Source: Candidatus Gastranaerophilales bacterium (lineage in GTDB: Bacteria > Cyanobacteriota > Vampirovibrionia > Gastranaerophilales > Gastranaerophilaceae). From it: a DNA stretch of 64,000 nt. The translations under genes and the position numbers were made by a program. Positions 34,384 to 42,932 of this stretch are shown here, in pieces (the stretch's first letter is position 1; every line of letters starts with the position of its first letter). Location: contig CALVBB010000009.1 in NCBI GenBank assembly GCA_944325705.1, forward strand, positions 1 through 64,000, read 5' to 3'. Below the pieces are notes generated by a model. It ran no database searches. It was given only the letters and a program-made list of their open reading frames with translations, and was not told the origin of the DNA.

Positions 34384-35148
34384 TTAACAATTTTTAAGAT
34401 ATTCCATATCGTCAGTAATTTTGCTGCGGCGTTTTTGCGTTTGCGTAAGATATATATACTGTGAGTTTTTTATTACTGTTTCAAAATCTTCCTGCGCAAC
34501 AGTTTTATCCGACATCAGGTGAATATCGTTAAATGAAATATAATTTTTGCGGAATTTTTGTGCAATGTATTCAAGGGTTTTTCTGCCGTAAAAACTTATG
34601 TGCTGGCCTGTTTCCGGAGCGTAATACCACCAGTTCCCTATCTGCGGTACGGGGTCGGGAATATAAGGCTGTGAAAAAAGAACGTTCGATGATAGTTTAA
34701 ACATTTCATCAAAGGTTTGTATTGGGTCGCTCAGATGCTCAATAACTTCAAAAGCTGTGATAAGTTCCGTTTCGCTCCCTTGCAGATAGTCAAATCCCCG
34801 CGCAAAGAGGTTTTCTGAGTATTTGTCCATCAGATAAAAATCATATCCGTCATCGCGCATAAGCCGTGTAAGAATTCCCCATCCTCCGCCGTAGTCAAGA
34901 AATTGTGCGCCGGCATTAAAAAATCCTTCTATAACAGCCGATGCGATAATTCTGTTGTCGTAATTTCGTTTCAATATCCCTGTATCTTCTGCTGCAATCG
35001 GGGTTGAATATGCTTCCTCCAGCCAGTAGGGTTTTTCGGTCTGCATATGATTGCAGACAGGGCAAAGATAATATTTAACATTATATTTGCCAAGAATTTT
35101 TCCCTCGAAAACTAAGCTGCTTTTATTGGAACAGACATTACATTTCAT
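34384..35148 (-). CDS. SAM-dependent methyltransferase with N-terminal zinc knuckle
   Basis: The 254-residue protein starts with CNVCSNKS and CPVCNHMQ (two CxxC pairs, about residues 3-36), as in sugar C-methyltransferases and related class I enzymes. The SAM-binding motif FLDYGGGWGILTRLM (about 81-95) and LITAFEVIEHLSDP follow. It ends with a small helical tail. It resembles the Methyltransf_23 group; the substrate may be a nucleotide sugar or small molecule (inference). It forms a single-gene unit with its own terminator. Confidence 0.8.
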   Translation of the reverse strand: MKCNVCSNKSSLVFEGKILGKYNVKYYLCPVCNHMQTEKPYWLEEAYSTPIAAEDTGILKRNYDNRIIASAVIEGFFNAGAQFLDYGGGWGILTRLMRDDGYDFYLMDKYSENLFARGFDYLQGSETELITAFEVIEHLSDPIQTFDEMFKLSSNVLFSQPYIPDPVPQIGNWWYYAPETGQHISFYGRKTLEYIAQKFRKNYISFNDIHLMSDKTVAQEDFETVIKNSQYIYLTQTQKRRSKITDDMEYLKNC

Positions 35149-35305
35149 ATAATGATGATAATCTTATTTCTAGATTTTGACAAGAGAGGTCTGAGCTGGA
35201 TTAAATACATCAAACAGAGGATTAAATCTGACTTTATTATGTTTATAATAAAAATGGGTAGTGAACAACCCTTGCACCGGAAACGTAAGGGAGCGGGAGG
35301 TTAGC

Positions 35306-35539
35306 ATGGAAAGGTCTTTTTTAAAAGAGGGGGAAGAGTTTTATCCGGATACAAACGGCGAAATTTCTCCCTCCATAACACAGAGCTGGACAGAACAGGC
35401 GCTGGAATGCTATTCTATTGGCTGTGACTGTCACAGATGTTCGCTTTCCAGAGGCGGCTATTCTTTCGTGTGCCAGATGCCCAGAGTCATTGATGCACTG
35501 ATTAATATTATCGGCAAACCCCGAATTGATATGGCATAG
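35306..35539 (+). CDS. Small cysteine-cluster protein (77 aa)
   Basis: GGGAGGTTAGC sets the ATG at 35306. The middle of this 77-residue protein carries CYSIGCDCHRCSLSRGG and a later VCQM, giving five closely spaced cysteines plus a histidine. This suggests a zinc or iron-sulfur site. The N-terminal third is acidic and Ser/Thr-rich. There is no signal peptide. I know no family with this exact pattern. It is monocistronic with a strong terminator. Confidence 0.65.
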   Translation: MERSFLKEGEEFYPDTNGEISPSITQSWTEQALECYSIGCDCHRCSLSRGGYSFVCQMPRVIDALINIIGKPRIDMA

Positions 35540-35557
35540 AAACTCCTTTTTTCATTT

Positions 35558-35588
35558 AAAGCAGATAAAGAAATTTATCTGCTTTTTA
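35558..35588 (+). terminator. Terminator after the cysteine-cluster gene
   Basis: AAAGCAGATAAA pairs with TTTATCTGCTTT, and T-rich sequence follows. Confidence 0.85.
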
Positions 35589-35630
35589 TTTTATTGTTGT
35601 TTCGGCCTGTCATCTTAACAGGGAGGAGTT

Positions 35631-35852
35631 CTACCCTTCGGGGATACCTTCTCTGTGAAATTTCATCAGCTTTGCAAGGTACCACTGTTTTGCTTTAATA
35701 TCTTCAATATGATTTTTTATATCCTCAAGCTCTGCTAGCAGGGTGTTCAGGTCTTTGCGCTGCGGAAGCGGTGTGTATTCCCGAACATCTTCTTCCTCCG
35801 ACGACCAGCTCATCGGAAAACAGTTGTTTTCAAATAATTCTTTCATATCCAT
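35631..35852 (-). CDS. Small coiled-coil protein (73 aa), unknown
   Basis: A 73-residue acidic protein. A central heptad-like helix (LNTLLAELEDIKNHIEDIKAK) predicts a coiled coil, preceded by a loop rich in Ser, Glu and Pro. I place the start at the ATG at 35852, about 8 nt after AAGGGG; a GTG two codons earlier overlaps that site. It follows the next small gene on the same strand by 71 nt and may be co-transcribed. Function unknown. Confidence 0.5.
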   Translation of the reverse strand: MDMKELFENNCFPMSWSSEEEDVREYTPLPQRKDLNTLLAELEDIKNHIEDIKAKQWYLAKLMKFHREGIPEG

Positions 35853-35923
35853 AAGCACATCCCCTTATTTTTACGGCTGCACAAGCTATGTTCTTAAGTG
35901 GAGCCGGAGTTAAAATTTTTCTG

Positions 35924-36133
35924 TTAATCTTTTTGTGAGATAAATGAATGTAACAAATCAACTAGGTCAAATTTGCCATATTTAAACGGGATAGGCTGGT
36001 TGTCATATTCGCTGCCTGTAATTTTCTGCAAGTCCTGCATCTGTCTGTAGTCAAGCGAATCAAAATTGAAGCTTGTCATTTCTGCAAAATCGACCATCAA
36101 ATCTTCCATATCAAGAACTTTTTTGTCTTTCAT
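35924..36133 (-). CDS. Small acidic protein (69 aa), unknown
   Basis: A 69-residue protein beginning MKDKKVLDMEDLMVDFAEM, with AAGGAGTGTGTA before the ATG at 36133. It is acidic, probably two or three helices, with no cysteine or membrane segment. A longer reading upstream lacks a ribosome site. It is divergent from crcB, from which it is separated by about 150 nt. Function unknown. Confidence 0.55.
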   Translation of the reverse strand: MKDKKVLDMEDLMVDFAEMTSFNFDSLDYRQMQDLQKITGSEYDNQPIPFKYGKFDLVDLLHSFISQKD

Positions 36134-36285
36134 TACACACTCCTTTTCAATGTGACTAAAATATTTCAACATTTTTTATATCGGAGCATCTGCGGTAAAA
36201 CTTTAGAATTTTGCATAGTACTGTTACAAAAATTTACCTTTTTGAAATTTTACAGGGTATAATTAAATAAAAAGGAGAAAATCGG

Positions 36286-36663
36286 ATGTTGAATGTTCTT
36301 GCAGTATTTTTTGGAGGCGGAATCGGTGCTGTCACGAGATATTTGACAGGGCTGATGATTATGCTGAAGTTTCACTGTAATCTCCCTGTTGCAACTTTTC
36401 TGGTGAATGTTACCGGAAGCTTTATTATAGGCTTTTTGTATATTTTATTTATTGACAGACCGGAGATTAATCCGGCATTGAAATTTTTGCTAACAGTCGG
36501 GTTTTGCGGCGGGCTTACAACATTCAGCACTTTTTCTCTTGAAATGTTTGAAATGCTTAAAAATGCAGAGTTTTTACAGGCATTTTCTTACGGTTTTTTA
36601 AGTGTTATAATATGTGTCATATCAGTATGGATTGGAGTTAATTGTGCAAAACTTTGTATTTGA
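36286..36663 (+). CDS. crcB: Fluoride ion channel (CrcB/Fluc)
   Basis: A 125-residue four-helix membrane protein that exports fluoride as a dual-topology dimer. Family motifs are GGIGAVTRY (residues about 11-19), FLVNVTGSFIIGF (pore Asn) and GFCGGLTTFSTFSLE with the phenylalanine box. AAAAAGGAGAAAATCGG precedes the ATG. I looked for the fluoride riboswitch in the 150-nt leader and did not find its conserved stems. The 3' end overlaps the next gene by about 20 nt. Confidence 0.95.
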   Translation: MLNVLAVFFGGGIGAVTRYLTGLMIMLKFHCNLPVATFLVNVTGSFIIGFLYILFIDRPEINPALKFLLTVGFCGGLTTFSTFSLEMFEMLKNAEFLQAFSYGFLSVIICVISVWIGVNCAKLCI

Positions 36664-37489
36664 TAAATTGAAGTTCCTGACAGCCGGCATGCCGCTAAGA
36701 ACAGGCAAAGGCAGCTACCCGAAGGCGTTTGAAATTCTTGAAGATATGAACCTTGACGGCATGGAGTTGGAATTTGTCCACGGCGTCAGGATGAGCGATG
36801 AAAACAGTGAGTTCACGGCACGTATGCACTGTGATAAGAATTTTGTCATAACCGCGCATGCACCTTTTTATATTAACCTGAATTCTATTGAACCGGAAAA
36901 GGTTGATGCAAGCGTGCAGAGGATTATTGAAACCGGAATCACGGCAGCAGCGGCAGGCGCTTTCAGCATAACATTTCACGCTGCATACTACCATGGTCAG
37001 GATAAAGAAAAAGTCTTTAATCAGGTGAAATCAAAAGTAGAAAAGATAGTGGAAATTCTGAAGCAGGAGAAAGTTAATGTATGGGTTCGTCCGGAAACGA
37101 CCGGCAAAGGTACACAGTGGGGCGATCTGGATGAGATAATCAAGCTTTCAAAAGAGGTGGAGAATGTCCTGCCGTGTATTGATTTTTCACATCTTCATGC
37201 GCGTTTTGCAGGGATATACAATACTTACGATGAGTTTTGTGAAATATTTGAAAAGCTTGGCAAAGAACTCGGGCAGTATGCTATTAATAATTTTCACGGA
37301 CACCTTGCAGGCATAGATTATGGCGCTAAAGGCGAGAAGAAGCATCTTATTCTGGAAGAATCCGATATGAATTACAAAGACCTGCTCAAAGTTATGAAAG
37401 AATTTAATGTGAAAGGCGCACTTGTCTGCGAAAGCCCGAATATAGAAGATGATGCAAAGCTTTTAAAGGATTATTACTGTTCTTTGTAA
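36644..37489 (+). CDS. Endonuclease IV/xylose isomerase-like TIM-barrel protein
   Basis: The 281-residue protein (start GTG at 36644, 8 nt after GGAG) has metal-ligand segments in the order expected of endonuclease IV: ITAHAPFYIN, TFHAAYYHG, RPETTGKG, IDFSHLHAR, NNFHGHLAGIDYG and CESPN. Endonuclease IV cleaves abasic sites using three zinc ions. Similarity is good at these sites, but the family also holds isomerases, so nuclease activity is likely, not certain. A longer in-frame reading lies within crcB and lacks a ribosome site. It overlaps crcB by 20 nt, so it is probably coupled. Confidence 0.8.
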   Translation: MQNFVFDKLKFLTAGMPLRTGKGSYPKAFEILEDMNLDGMELEFVHGVRMSDENSEFTARMHCDKNFVITAHAPFYINLNSIEPEKVDASVQRIIETGITAAAAGAFSITFHAAYYHGQDKEKVFNQVKSKVEKIVEILKQEKVNVWVRPETTGKGTQWGDLDEIIKLSKEVENVLPCIDFSHLHARFAGIYNTYDEFCEIFEKLGKELGQYAINNFHGHLAGIDYGAKGEKKHLILEESDMNYKDLLKVMKEFNVKGALVCESPNIEDDAKLLKDYYCSL

Positions 37490-37513
37490 TAATACAATAG
37501 AATATTTTTGTTT

Positions 37514-37549
37514 GGAGGCGCCGGCAGTACTGCCGGCGCCTCCTTAATT
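37514..37549 (+). terminator. Terminator of the crcB unit
   Basis: GGAGGCGCCGGCAG pairs with CTGCCGGCGCCTCC across two bases, and TTAATTTTT follows. Confidence 0.85.
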
Positions 37550-37625
37550 TTTCTTAACAACTTTAAAGTTTTCAAACTTCATGTCCGTTAACCATAGTGT
37601 AAAAGTTTTAGAAAGGACGGACTTT

Positions 37626-38009
37626 ATGGAAATTACAAGTGCAACAAGCGCAAAAGCGACTTATGTGAAAGGCCTTGACGATGAAGAAGAAGAGAACGAA
37701 GAACAAGAAGTTCAGGAAGAACAGGAACCTGCCGTAACATCTAAAGAAGAAGGCGATCAGGTTTCTTTTGCTTCGGAGGATTTGGATGAATCAACTGTTA
37801 ATGATAAGGTTACAGGATTTGTTCAGAATTTGATTGCAGCTTCCAACATTACTGATGCTTCAAGAGAGCAGCTCCAGAGGTATTTAGACACATTTGATGT
37901 TGCAAAATTTATTAAAGATTACGGCCCGTTTGAATCGGTTCGTGATATTTCAGCAGCAATGTATGCAGTGACATCAGGGTTGATTAAGTACAAAGAACAA
38001 GAAGAATAG
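37626..38009 (+). CDS. Acidic protein (127 aa), unknown
   Basis: A 127-residue protein with a strongly acidic N-terminal third (EEENEEQEVQEEQE) that should be disordered. A helical C-terminal domain follows (about 60-125: KVTGFVQNLIAASN, LQRYLDTFDVAKFIKDYG). The ATG at 37626 follows AGAAAGGAC; an upstream frame extension lacks a ribosome site. It has no signal peptide. A strong terminator follows, and the gene converges with the prepilin gene. I recognise no family. Confidence 0.6.
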   Translation: MEITSATSAKATYVKGLDDEEEENEEQEVQEEQEPAVTSKEEGDQVSFASEDLDESTVNDKVTGFVQNLIAASNITDASREQLQRYLDTFDVAKFIKDYGPFESVRDISAAMYAVTSGLIKYKEQEE

Positions 38010-38029
38010 TTTTAAGAATTTACAATGTC

Positions 38030-38066
38030 AGGCGGGAATTTGAAAAATTCCCGCCTGTATTTTTTT
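38030..38066 (+). terminator. Terminator after the acidic protein gene
   Basis: AGGCGGGAATT (38030-38040) pairs with AATTCCCGCCT (38046-38056), and seven T follow. It also separates the convergent prepilin gene, whose stop is at 38065-38067. Confidence 0.85.
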
Positions 38067-38986
38067 ATTTGGTCCATTCTTCTTCCGTAATGGGGCGGTG
38101 CAGATAGTCCATGTTGCCGTTATTAATCAACCATATTGCACAGCCTCCTCCGTTTTGCCAGTAGCTTGTACTGTCAGAATCAATAGAGCAGCTGTTTTTA
38201 CCTACCCACCATTTCGGATAGCCTGTTATTACCGGCGAATTGTTTTTTGTATTCAGATAGAGCATAAAAAAATCTTTTCCAAACTGGTTCGGCCCTTTTG
38301 CACCGTTTGTATCAAGATAAATTTCGATAAGGTATCTGTCTCTAACCCCGTCTTTACCTAGAAGCCCTGTTCCTGAAACGCCGGCTGTTGCACCGTTTGC
38401 CAGTGCAAATACATAATGTGCAGCTTCCCAGCCATTCCAGTTATTAACTATTTTCCTGCCGTTTAGTCCGAGATAATTTACTGGCAGCTGGTGAGAACTT
38501 AGTGTATCATTTTGTCCAAAATCTTTTGCCAGCTTGAGATAAGGAAGCAGATATGATGCAGCTTGTTTGCAGCTTTCCTCCTGATTGTCGTCAGGAAGTC
38601 CCCATTCTTCCGGTATTCCATATTTTTGATAGGCTCTTAAATAAGCCTGAGAGAGTATGGAGTAGCTTGTCTTAAACTGGGTGAGCCAGACTTTTTCCTG
38701 ATATTTGTTTATAAGAGTTGGCAGCGTCATGGCCGCAACTATTCCAATAATACCGAGAGTGATTAAAACCTCTGCAAGAGTAAAAGCTTTTTCACAAAAT
38801 CTTCCTGTAAGGCCGGAAAAGATCGCGGTTTGAGTAAAAGCGTCCGTAAAGGAAAAAGCCATTAAAAAAGCTTTGCGCTTGCTATTTTGTAGAATGCTCC
38901 ATCTAAAACCTTTGTCCGGAGTGGCATTCAGACTGTCAGCACCCCCCCCCCCATCTGAGTTTTGAAGCTATAACTGTGTTTTGCAT
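38065..38986 (-). pseudogene. Type IV prepilin-like gene, frame broken by a G11 tract (candidate phase-variable)
   Basis: The frame from 38862 encodes a prepilin with the cleavage and helix motif KAFTLAEVLITLG (Ala replaces the usual Gly before the Phe), then a globular domain with several Cys/Trp residues. It lacks a ribosome site. AAAGGAG lies at 38999-38993, and an ATG at 38986 starts a frame that hits a stop just after 11 G (38952-38942). With 10 or 13 G it would run without a stop for 41 codons into the prepilin, giving about 306 residues. So the drawn sequence is an off state, a phase-variable gene, or a homopolymer error. It begins 13 nt after der. Confidence 0.7.
38942..38952 (-). repeat. 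Homopolymer G11 (C11 on the + strand)
   Basis: The 11-base run lies in codons 12-15 of the extended prepilin frame. Tracts of this length are prone to slipped-strand change. Confidence 0.9.
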
Positions 38987-38999
38987 AATGTTTCTCCTT

Positions 39000-40337
39000 T
39001 TATTTTTTATCTTTTTCACTGCGTTCACGTACGGAAATCTTTATCGGTGTTCCGAAAAACCCAAAGGCTTCCCGGAGTTTGTTTTCAATATATCGTTTGT
39101 AGTGGTCTTTCAGCAGGTCTGAATTGTTCGCAAACAGCACAAACATCGGAGGCTGTATTCCTATCTGTGTTGCATACAAAAGTTTAAGACGTTTGCCCTT
39201 TACTGTTGCAGGCGGATTAAGTGCATAAAGTTCTTTTATGACTTTGTTCAAAAGCCCTGTAGAAACGCGTTTTGTGCACTGTTCGTAAACTTCTGCAGCT
39301 TTATCGAATATTTGATTCAGACGCTGTTTTGTTTTGGCGCTTATATAGATTTTCGGCGCAAATTCCAGAAACGGAATATCATTTGCAAGTTTTTTATCGT
39401 ATTGATTAATTGTGTTTGATTTTTTATCCTCAATCAAATCCCATTTGTTAATTGCAATGATAAGCCCTTTGCCGGCTTCTGTTATTATTGAGGAAATCTT
39501 CTTGTCCTGATCGGAAATCCCTTCTGCCGCATCAATGACCAGAAGTGCCACATCGCAATCTCTAATTGAACGGATTGCCCTGTCTACCGCAAATTTTTCA
39601 ACACCGTAATCGACTTTTGACTTTTTTCTTATACCTGCGGTGTCGACAATTACAAATTCTCTGTCTTTGTATGTAATAAAACTGTCGATACTGTCGCGCG
39701 TTGTGCCGGAGATGTCGGAAACAATCACCCTGTCCTCGTTCAAAAGCGCATTAACAATAGAGGATTTGCCGGCATTCGGACGTCCGACTATTGCAATTTT
39801 TATGATAGTTGTATCTTCTACGTTCCCGTCTGCTTCTTCAAAATCTTCTGTTATCAAATCAAGCAAATCCCCGACTCCGCCGCTTCCATGAAGCGCTGAA
39901 ATTCCGAGAGGTTCGCCCAGAGCAAGAGAATAAAAATCATTCACCATCATATAAGATTCAGGATTGTCAAGTTTGTTTACGGCAAGAAAAACCGGTTTGC
40001 CGGATTGTCTTAGGATATTTGCAATATCGTAATCAACAGGGTTTACGCCATTTTTGCCATCAACGAGAAAGATTATTTTGTCGGCTTCGTCACAGGCAAT
40101 CCTTGCCTGATCAAATATTGAAACCATAATTTCATCCTCATCACCCGGAACAATTCCGCCTGTATCAATTACGGTGAAAGCCTTATTCATCCACTCAACA
40201 TCAAAATATATTCTGTCGCGTGTAACACCGGGCTGGTCATCCACGATGGAATTCCTTGAACCGGCAAGACGGTTTACGAATGTTGACTTGCCAACATTCG
40301 GGCGCCCTACTATTGCAACTACCGGTTTCCTTTTCAT
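39000..40337 (-). CDS. der: Ribosome-biogenesis GTPase Der (EngA)
   Basis: The 445-residue protein has two tandem GTPase domains and a KH-like C-terminal domain, as in all Der proteins, which act in 50S subunit assembly. Domain 1 (about 5-165) has GRPNVGKST, DTGG and NKLD; domain 2 (about 180-350) has GRPNAGKSS, DTAG and NKWD. The KH domain contains LYATQIGIQPPMFVLFAN. Length is normal. TATACT ends 6 nt before the ATG and no Shine-Dalgarno is present, so the message may be leaderless. The prepilin gene begins 13 nt downstream. Confidence 0.96.
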   Translation of the reverse strand: MKRKPVVAIVGRPNVGKSTFVNRLAGSRNSIVDDQPGVTRDRIYFDVEWMNKAFTVIDTGGIVPGDEDEIMVSIFDQARIACDEADKIIFLVDGKNGVNPVDYDIANILRQSGKPVFLAVNKLDNPESYMMVNDFYSLALGEPLGISALHGSGGVGDLLDLITEDFEEADGNVEDTTIIKIAIVGRPNAGKSSIVNALLNEDRVIVSDISGTTRDSIDSFITYKDREFVIVDTAGIRKKSKVDYGVEKFAVDRAIRSIRDCDVALLVIDAAEGISDQDKKISSIITEAGKGLIIAINKWDLIEDKKSNTINQYDKKLANDIPFLEFAPKIYISAKTKQRLNQIFDKAAEVYEQCTKRVSTGLLNKVIKELYALNPPATVKGKRLKLLYATQIGIQPPMFVLFANNSDLLKDHYKRYIENKLREAFGFFGTPIKISVRERSEKDKK

Positions 40338-40450
40338 ACGACAAGTATAACATGAAAATTCTTACTCTGCACAAAAAAGCGGAAATATGTAGTAAGGAAT
40401 ACTTTTACTTGAGAGCGGCAAATTTGGTTTCCGCTGTTTTTGACTGAAAA

Positions 40451-40484
40451 CAAAAAGGAACCGCCCTGATGCGATTCCTTTTTG
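40451..40484 (-). terminator. rpsR operon terminator
   Basis: On the minus strand AAAAAGGAA pairs with TTCCTTTTT, and T-rich sequence follows. Confidence 0.8.
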
Positions 40485-40510
40485 CAAATTTACTGCTTTT
40501 TGATTTTATA

Positions 40511-40744
40511 TTAATCAAAAGTGTAGCTGATGATAGCAGCTTCTCTTGCGCGTTTGATTGCTTTTGCAATCATTCTCTGATGTTCTGCGCAGTTACCTGT
40601 AATTCTACGAGGAATAATTTTTCCTGCTTCAGTCAGGTATCTTTTCAGTTTCGCTGCATCTTTGTAATCGATTTCAGTTACTTTGTCTGCGCAAAGACTG
40701 CAGTTTTTGCGCTTTTTCTTGTCCTGAATGTCCTGTCTTGCCAT
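40511..40744 (-). CDS. rpsR: 30S ribosomal protein S18
   Basis: Seventy-seven residues. S18 binds S6 on the platform of the small subunit. Family signatures are [32 protein letters not shown] and AIKRAREAA. An N-terminal CSLC pair and the later Cys and His (GNCAEH) give the zinc-binding (C+) form of the protein. It is the third gene of the rpsF-ssb-rpsR group, but it lies 328 nt after ssb, an unusually long gap for that operon. Confidence 0.95.
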   Translation of the reverse strand: MARQDIQDKKKRKNCSLCADKVTEIDYKDAAKLKRYLTEAGKIIPRRITGNCAEHQRMIAKAIKRAREAAIISYTFD

Positions 40745-41072
40745 GTTTTTATTGTTACCTTTCTATTGTGCCGGTTTACCGGCTCGACCTTGTTGTTATA
40801 CTAATTTATACCTTTACGCCGGCAAGTTTCTCAGCCGGCATATTTTGTTTAGCGGGTTTCCGGCAGCCGGTTTCATAAAACTCGATTTATTCTGCCCTGC
40901 GCCCTCAGCCCGCTCACGCTGTCTTGGATTTGCTGACGCTTTCAGAGTTAAGTTTTGCCTTTGAGCTTTCGTTTTGCCGGCTCAATCTGTTCGCTTTCCG
41001 GATTTCGTTTCACTCCATCACCTCTCACAAAACAATTCACCGGATTGTTTTGTTCGGCAGAGTGCAAATCCG
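40745..41072 (-). other. Gene-free spacer between ssb and rpsR
   Basis: No open frame with a ribosome site is present. The spacer is rich in GCCGGC-type motifs that form short hairpins (40770-40783 and 40818-40839 among others). Its purpose is unknown; it could attenuate or process the operon mRNA between ssb and rpsR. Confidence 0.5.
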
Positions 41073-41486
41073 CTAAAACGGGATTTCGTCCTCACCGATT
41101 AGTTCGTTTGAAAAGTCATCCGATTCAAACTTAACTATTTCTTCGGTGCCGAATTTTGCATTCCCGCCTGATGCGGCACCGGAACTGCTTTCGCCGCCGA
41201 GTTTTTCTACTGTGTTAGCATCAATCTCGTATATGCGTTTTTCGGTTCCGTCGTCCATTTTGACAGAGGCTGTTTGAAGTCTGCCTTCCACCAGCACCCT
41301 GTCGCCTTTTGAAAGCGATGAAACAATTTCGTCAAGTGCAGTTCTTTTTGAAAGCACCCTTAAAAGGGTTTCTTCTCTTTCGCCTATGTTCAGTACAAAT
41401 GCAGATACAGCCACGTTATTCTGTGTAAAACGTTTCTCAGGCTGTCTGTATACTGTACCTGTAACTACTGCTTTTGCTAATGACAT
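41073..41486 (-). CDS. ssb: Single-stranded DNA-binding protein
   Basis: The 137-residue protein has one OB fold (about 1-100), with an N-terminal VVTGTVYRQPEKRFTQNNV strand and LVEGRLQT in the barrel. A Gly/Ser linker leads to the acidic tip GEDEIPF, which recruits replication and repair partners. It is somewhat divergent and shorter than E. coli SSB but has the standard tail. It lies between rpsF and rpsR on one strand, the common bacterial order. Confidence 0.92.
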   Translation of the reverse strand: MSLAKAVVTGTVYRQPEKRFTQNNVAVSAFVLNIGEREETLLRVLSKRTALDEIVSSLSKGDRVLVEGRLQTASVKMDDGTEKRIYEIDANTVEKLGGESSSGAASGGNAKFGTEEIVKFESDDFSNELIGEDEIPF

Positions 41487-41567
41487 TTTATATCCTTTCA
41501 GTCTACTAATTTAAGTTTTGCTTCCTTCCATCTCTGCTGGAAGCAGCATCGCCTTATTAGAGGCGGT

Positions 41568-41867
41568 TTACGCGTTTGCTTTAGCAGCAGTTTCCATAAA
41601 CATTGTTCTGATGATGTTGTCGCTTAATCTCAGCTGCCTTTTGAACTCTGCAACTTTGTCAGCCGGAAGCGCAAGCACCATTGCTGCAAAAAAGCCATCT
41701 CTGAAATTCTGGATTTCATAAGCCAATTTTTTTCTGCCCATTTTGTCAGTAGAGTCAACTTTTCCGCCAAATTCAACGATTGTGTCGCTCATTTTTGCGA
41801 TTAATTTATCTACTTCTTCTGCATCTAAATTTGGTTTAAATACAGTTAATAATTCATAAGTTTTCAT
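41568..41867 (-). CDS. rpsF: 30S ribosomal protein S6
   Basis: This 99-residue protein, the S18 partner on the 30S platform, starts with the MKTYELLTVFKPNLD strand and contains GRKKLAYEIQNFRDGFF, the usual mid-protein motif. GGAGAAAAAG lies before the ATG at 41867. It heads the rpsF-ssb-rpsR group. In many bacteria an S6:S18 complex represses this operon through a leader motif; the short leader here was not resolved. Confidence 0.95.
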   Translation of the reverse strand: MKTYELLTVFKPNLDAEEVDKLIAKMSDTIVEFGGKVDSTDKMGRKKLAYEIQNFRDGFFAAMVLALPADKVAEFKRQLRLSDNIIRTMFMETAAKANA

Positions 41868-41924
41868 CTTTTTCTCCTTTTGTATTTAGTGTCTGTTGCT
41901 ATGATAACATGAAAAGAGAATTTA

Positions 41925-42758
41925 TTACAACATGTATTCCGCACGAAAACTGTAATTTGCAGGGCCTGTCAGAAAAATATTTTTCTGAGGATTATCCTTA
42001 TTCCCTTGCCATTCAACAAATACAGCCCCGCCAGGAAGGTTAACTTTCACATTCTGTTCTGTTAAGTTATTTAAAACACACGCAACAACCGACGCGCATG
42101 CACCTGTTCCGCAGGCTAAAGTTATGCCGCATCCGCGCTCATAAACACACATTTCTATTTCTGATTTTGAGATTATTTTTACAAATTCAGTGTTGGTTTT
42201 TTCCGGGAAGTATTCGTGCCTTTCTATAACCGGCCCGTATTTTAATGCCATATCCATCGGAGTATCCTCTACTGTTATTACGCAGTGCGGGTTGCCCATA
42301 GAAACCGGCGTAATATCAAATTCTCTATCAAGCACTTTTAATTTTCGTTCTCCCTTGAAAGGAATTTTGGCATCTTCAAGAACCGGTATTCCCATATTAA
42401 CTTTTACGTTTCCGTCCTCTAAAAACTGCGGACTTATTATGCCGGCGCCGGTTGCTACTGAAAACTCTTTTTTCTTAACAAGCCCTTTATCATAAACATA
42501 CCGTGCAAAGCATCTCATTCCGTTTCCGCACATCTGGGCTATAGAACCGTCAGAGTTGTAAAAGTACCATCCAATGTCTGTGTTTGCGGTATCTGTTTTC
42601 GGAATAATCATCCCGTCAGCCCCCACGCCGAAGTGGCGGTCGCAGACTTTTTTTGCAAGTTCATCCATAGCCATTCCGGTTTTTTCGTATTCCGCGTAAT
42701 CTATTATTACAAAATCGTTGCCGCAGCCCTGCATTTTGGTAAGCTCTATAGTTGACAT
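41925..42758 (-). CDS. dapF: Diaminopimelate epimerase
   Basis: The 277-residue PLP-independent racemase converts LL- to meso-diaminopimelate for lysine and peptidoglycan synthesis. The two catalytic cysteines lie in GNGMRCFARY and LACGTGACASV. The N-terminal MQGCGNDFVIIDY is typical, as is the twofold pseudo-symmetric layout. AGAGGTTAATAT precedes the ATG. The presence of meso-DAP synthesis agrees with a Gram-negative envelope. It is a single-gene unit. Confidence 0.96.
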   Translation of the reverse strand: MSTIELTKMQGCGNDFVIIDYAEYEKTGMAMDELAKKVCDRHFGVGADGMIIPKTDTANTDIGWYFYNSDGSIAQMCGNGMRCFARYVYDKGLVKKKEFSVATGAGIISPQFLEDGNVKVNMGIPVLEDAKIPFKGERKLKVLDREFDITPVSMGNPHCVITVEDTPMDMALKYGPVIERHEYFPEKTNTEFVKIISKSEIEMCVYERGCGITLACGTGACASVVACVLNNLTEQNVKVNLPGGAVFVEWQGNKDNPQKNIFLTGPANYSFRAEYML

Positions 42759-42932
42759 ATATTAACCTCTTTTCCGGAAATCATTATAACACAAATATTC
42801 AGGGCAGCATGTTTTATAGAAAGCAGATTTTAAAAAAATTCCCCGCAAAAAATTTTTTGTCCGGATTTATATAAATATTACTTGAGCGTTTTTTACGGCC
42901 GCACAGCTAAAGATTACAAAGGAGAATACAGA

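Noticed and set aside
36134-36285. Fluoride riboswitch before crcB
   Set aside because: The conserved stems and GAUG-type segments of the crcB motif are not visible in the leader.
38065-38862. Prepilin as an intact gene starting at 38862
   Set aside because: There is no ribosome site there, while a strong site and ATG upstream connect to it with a one-base change in a G tract.
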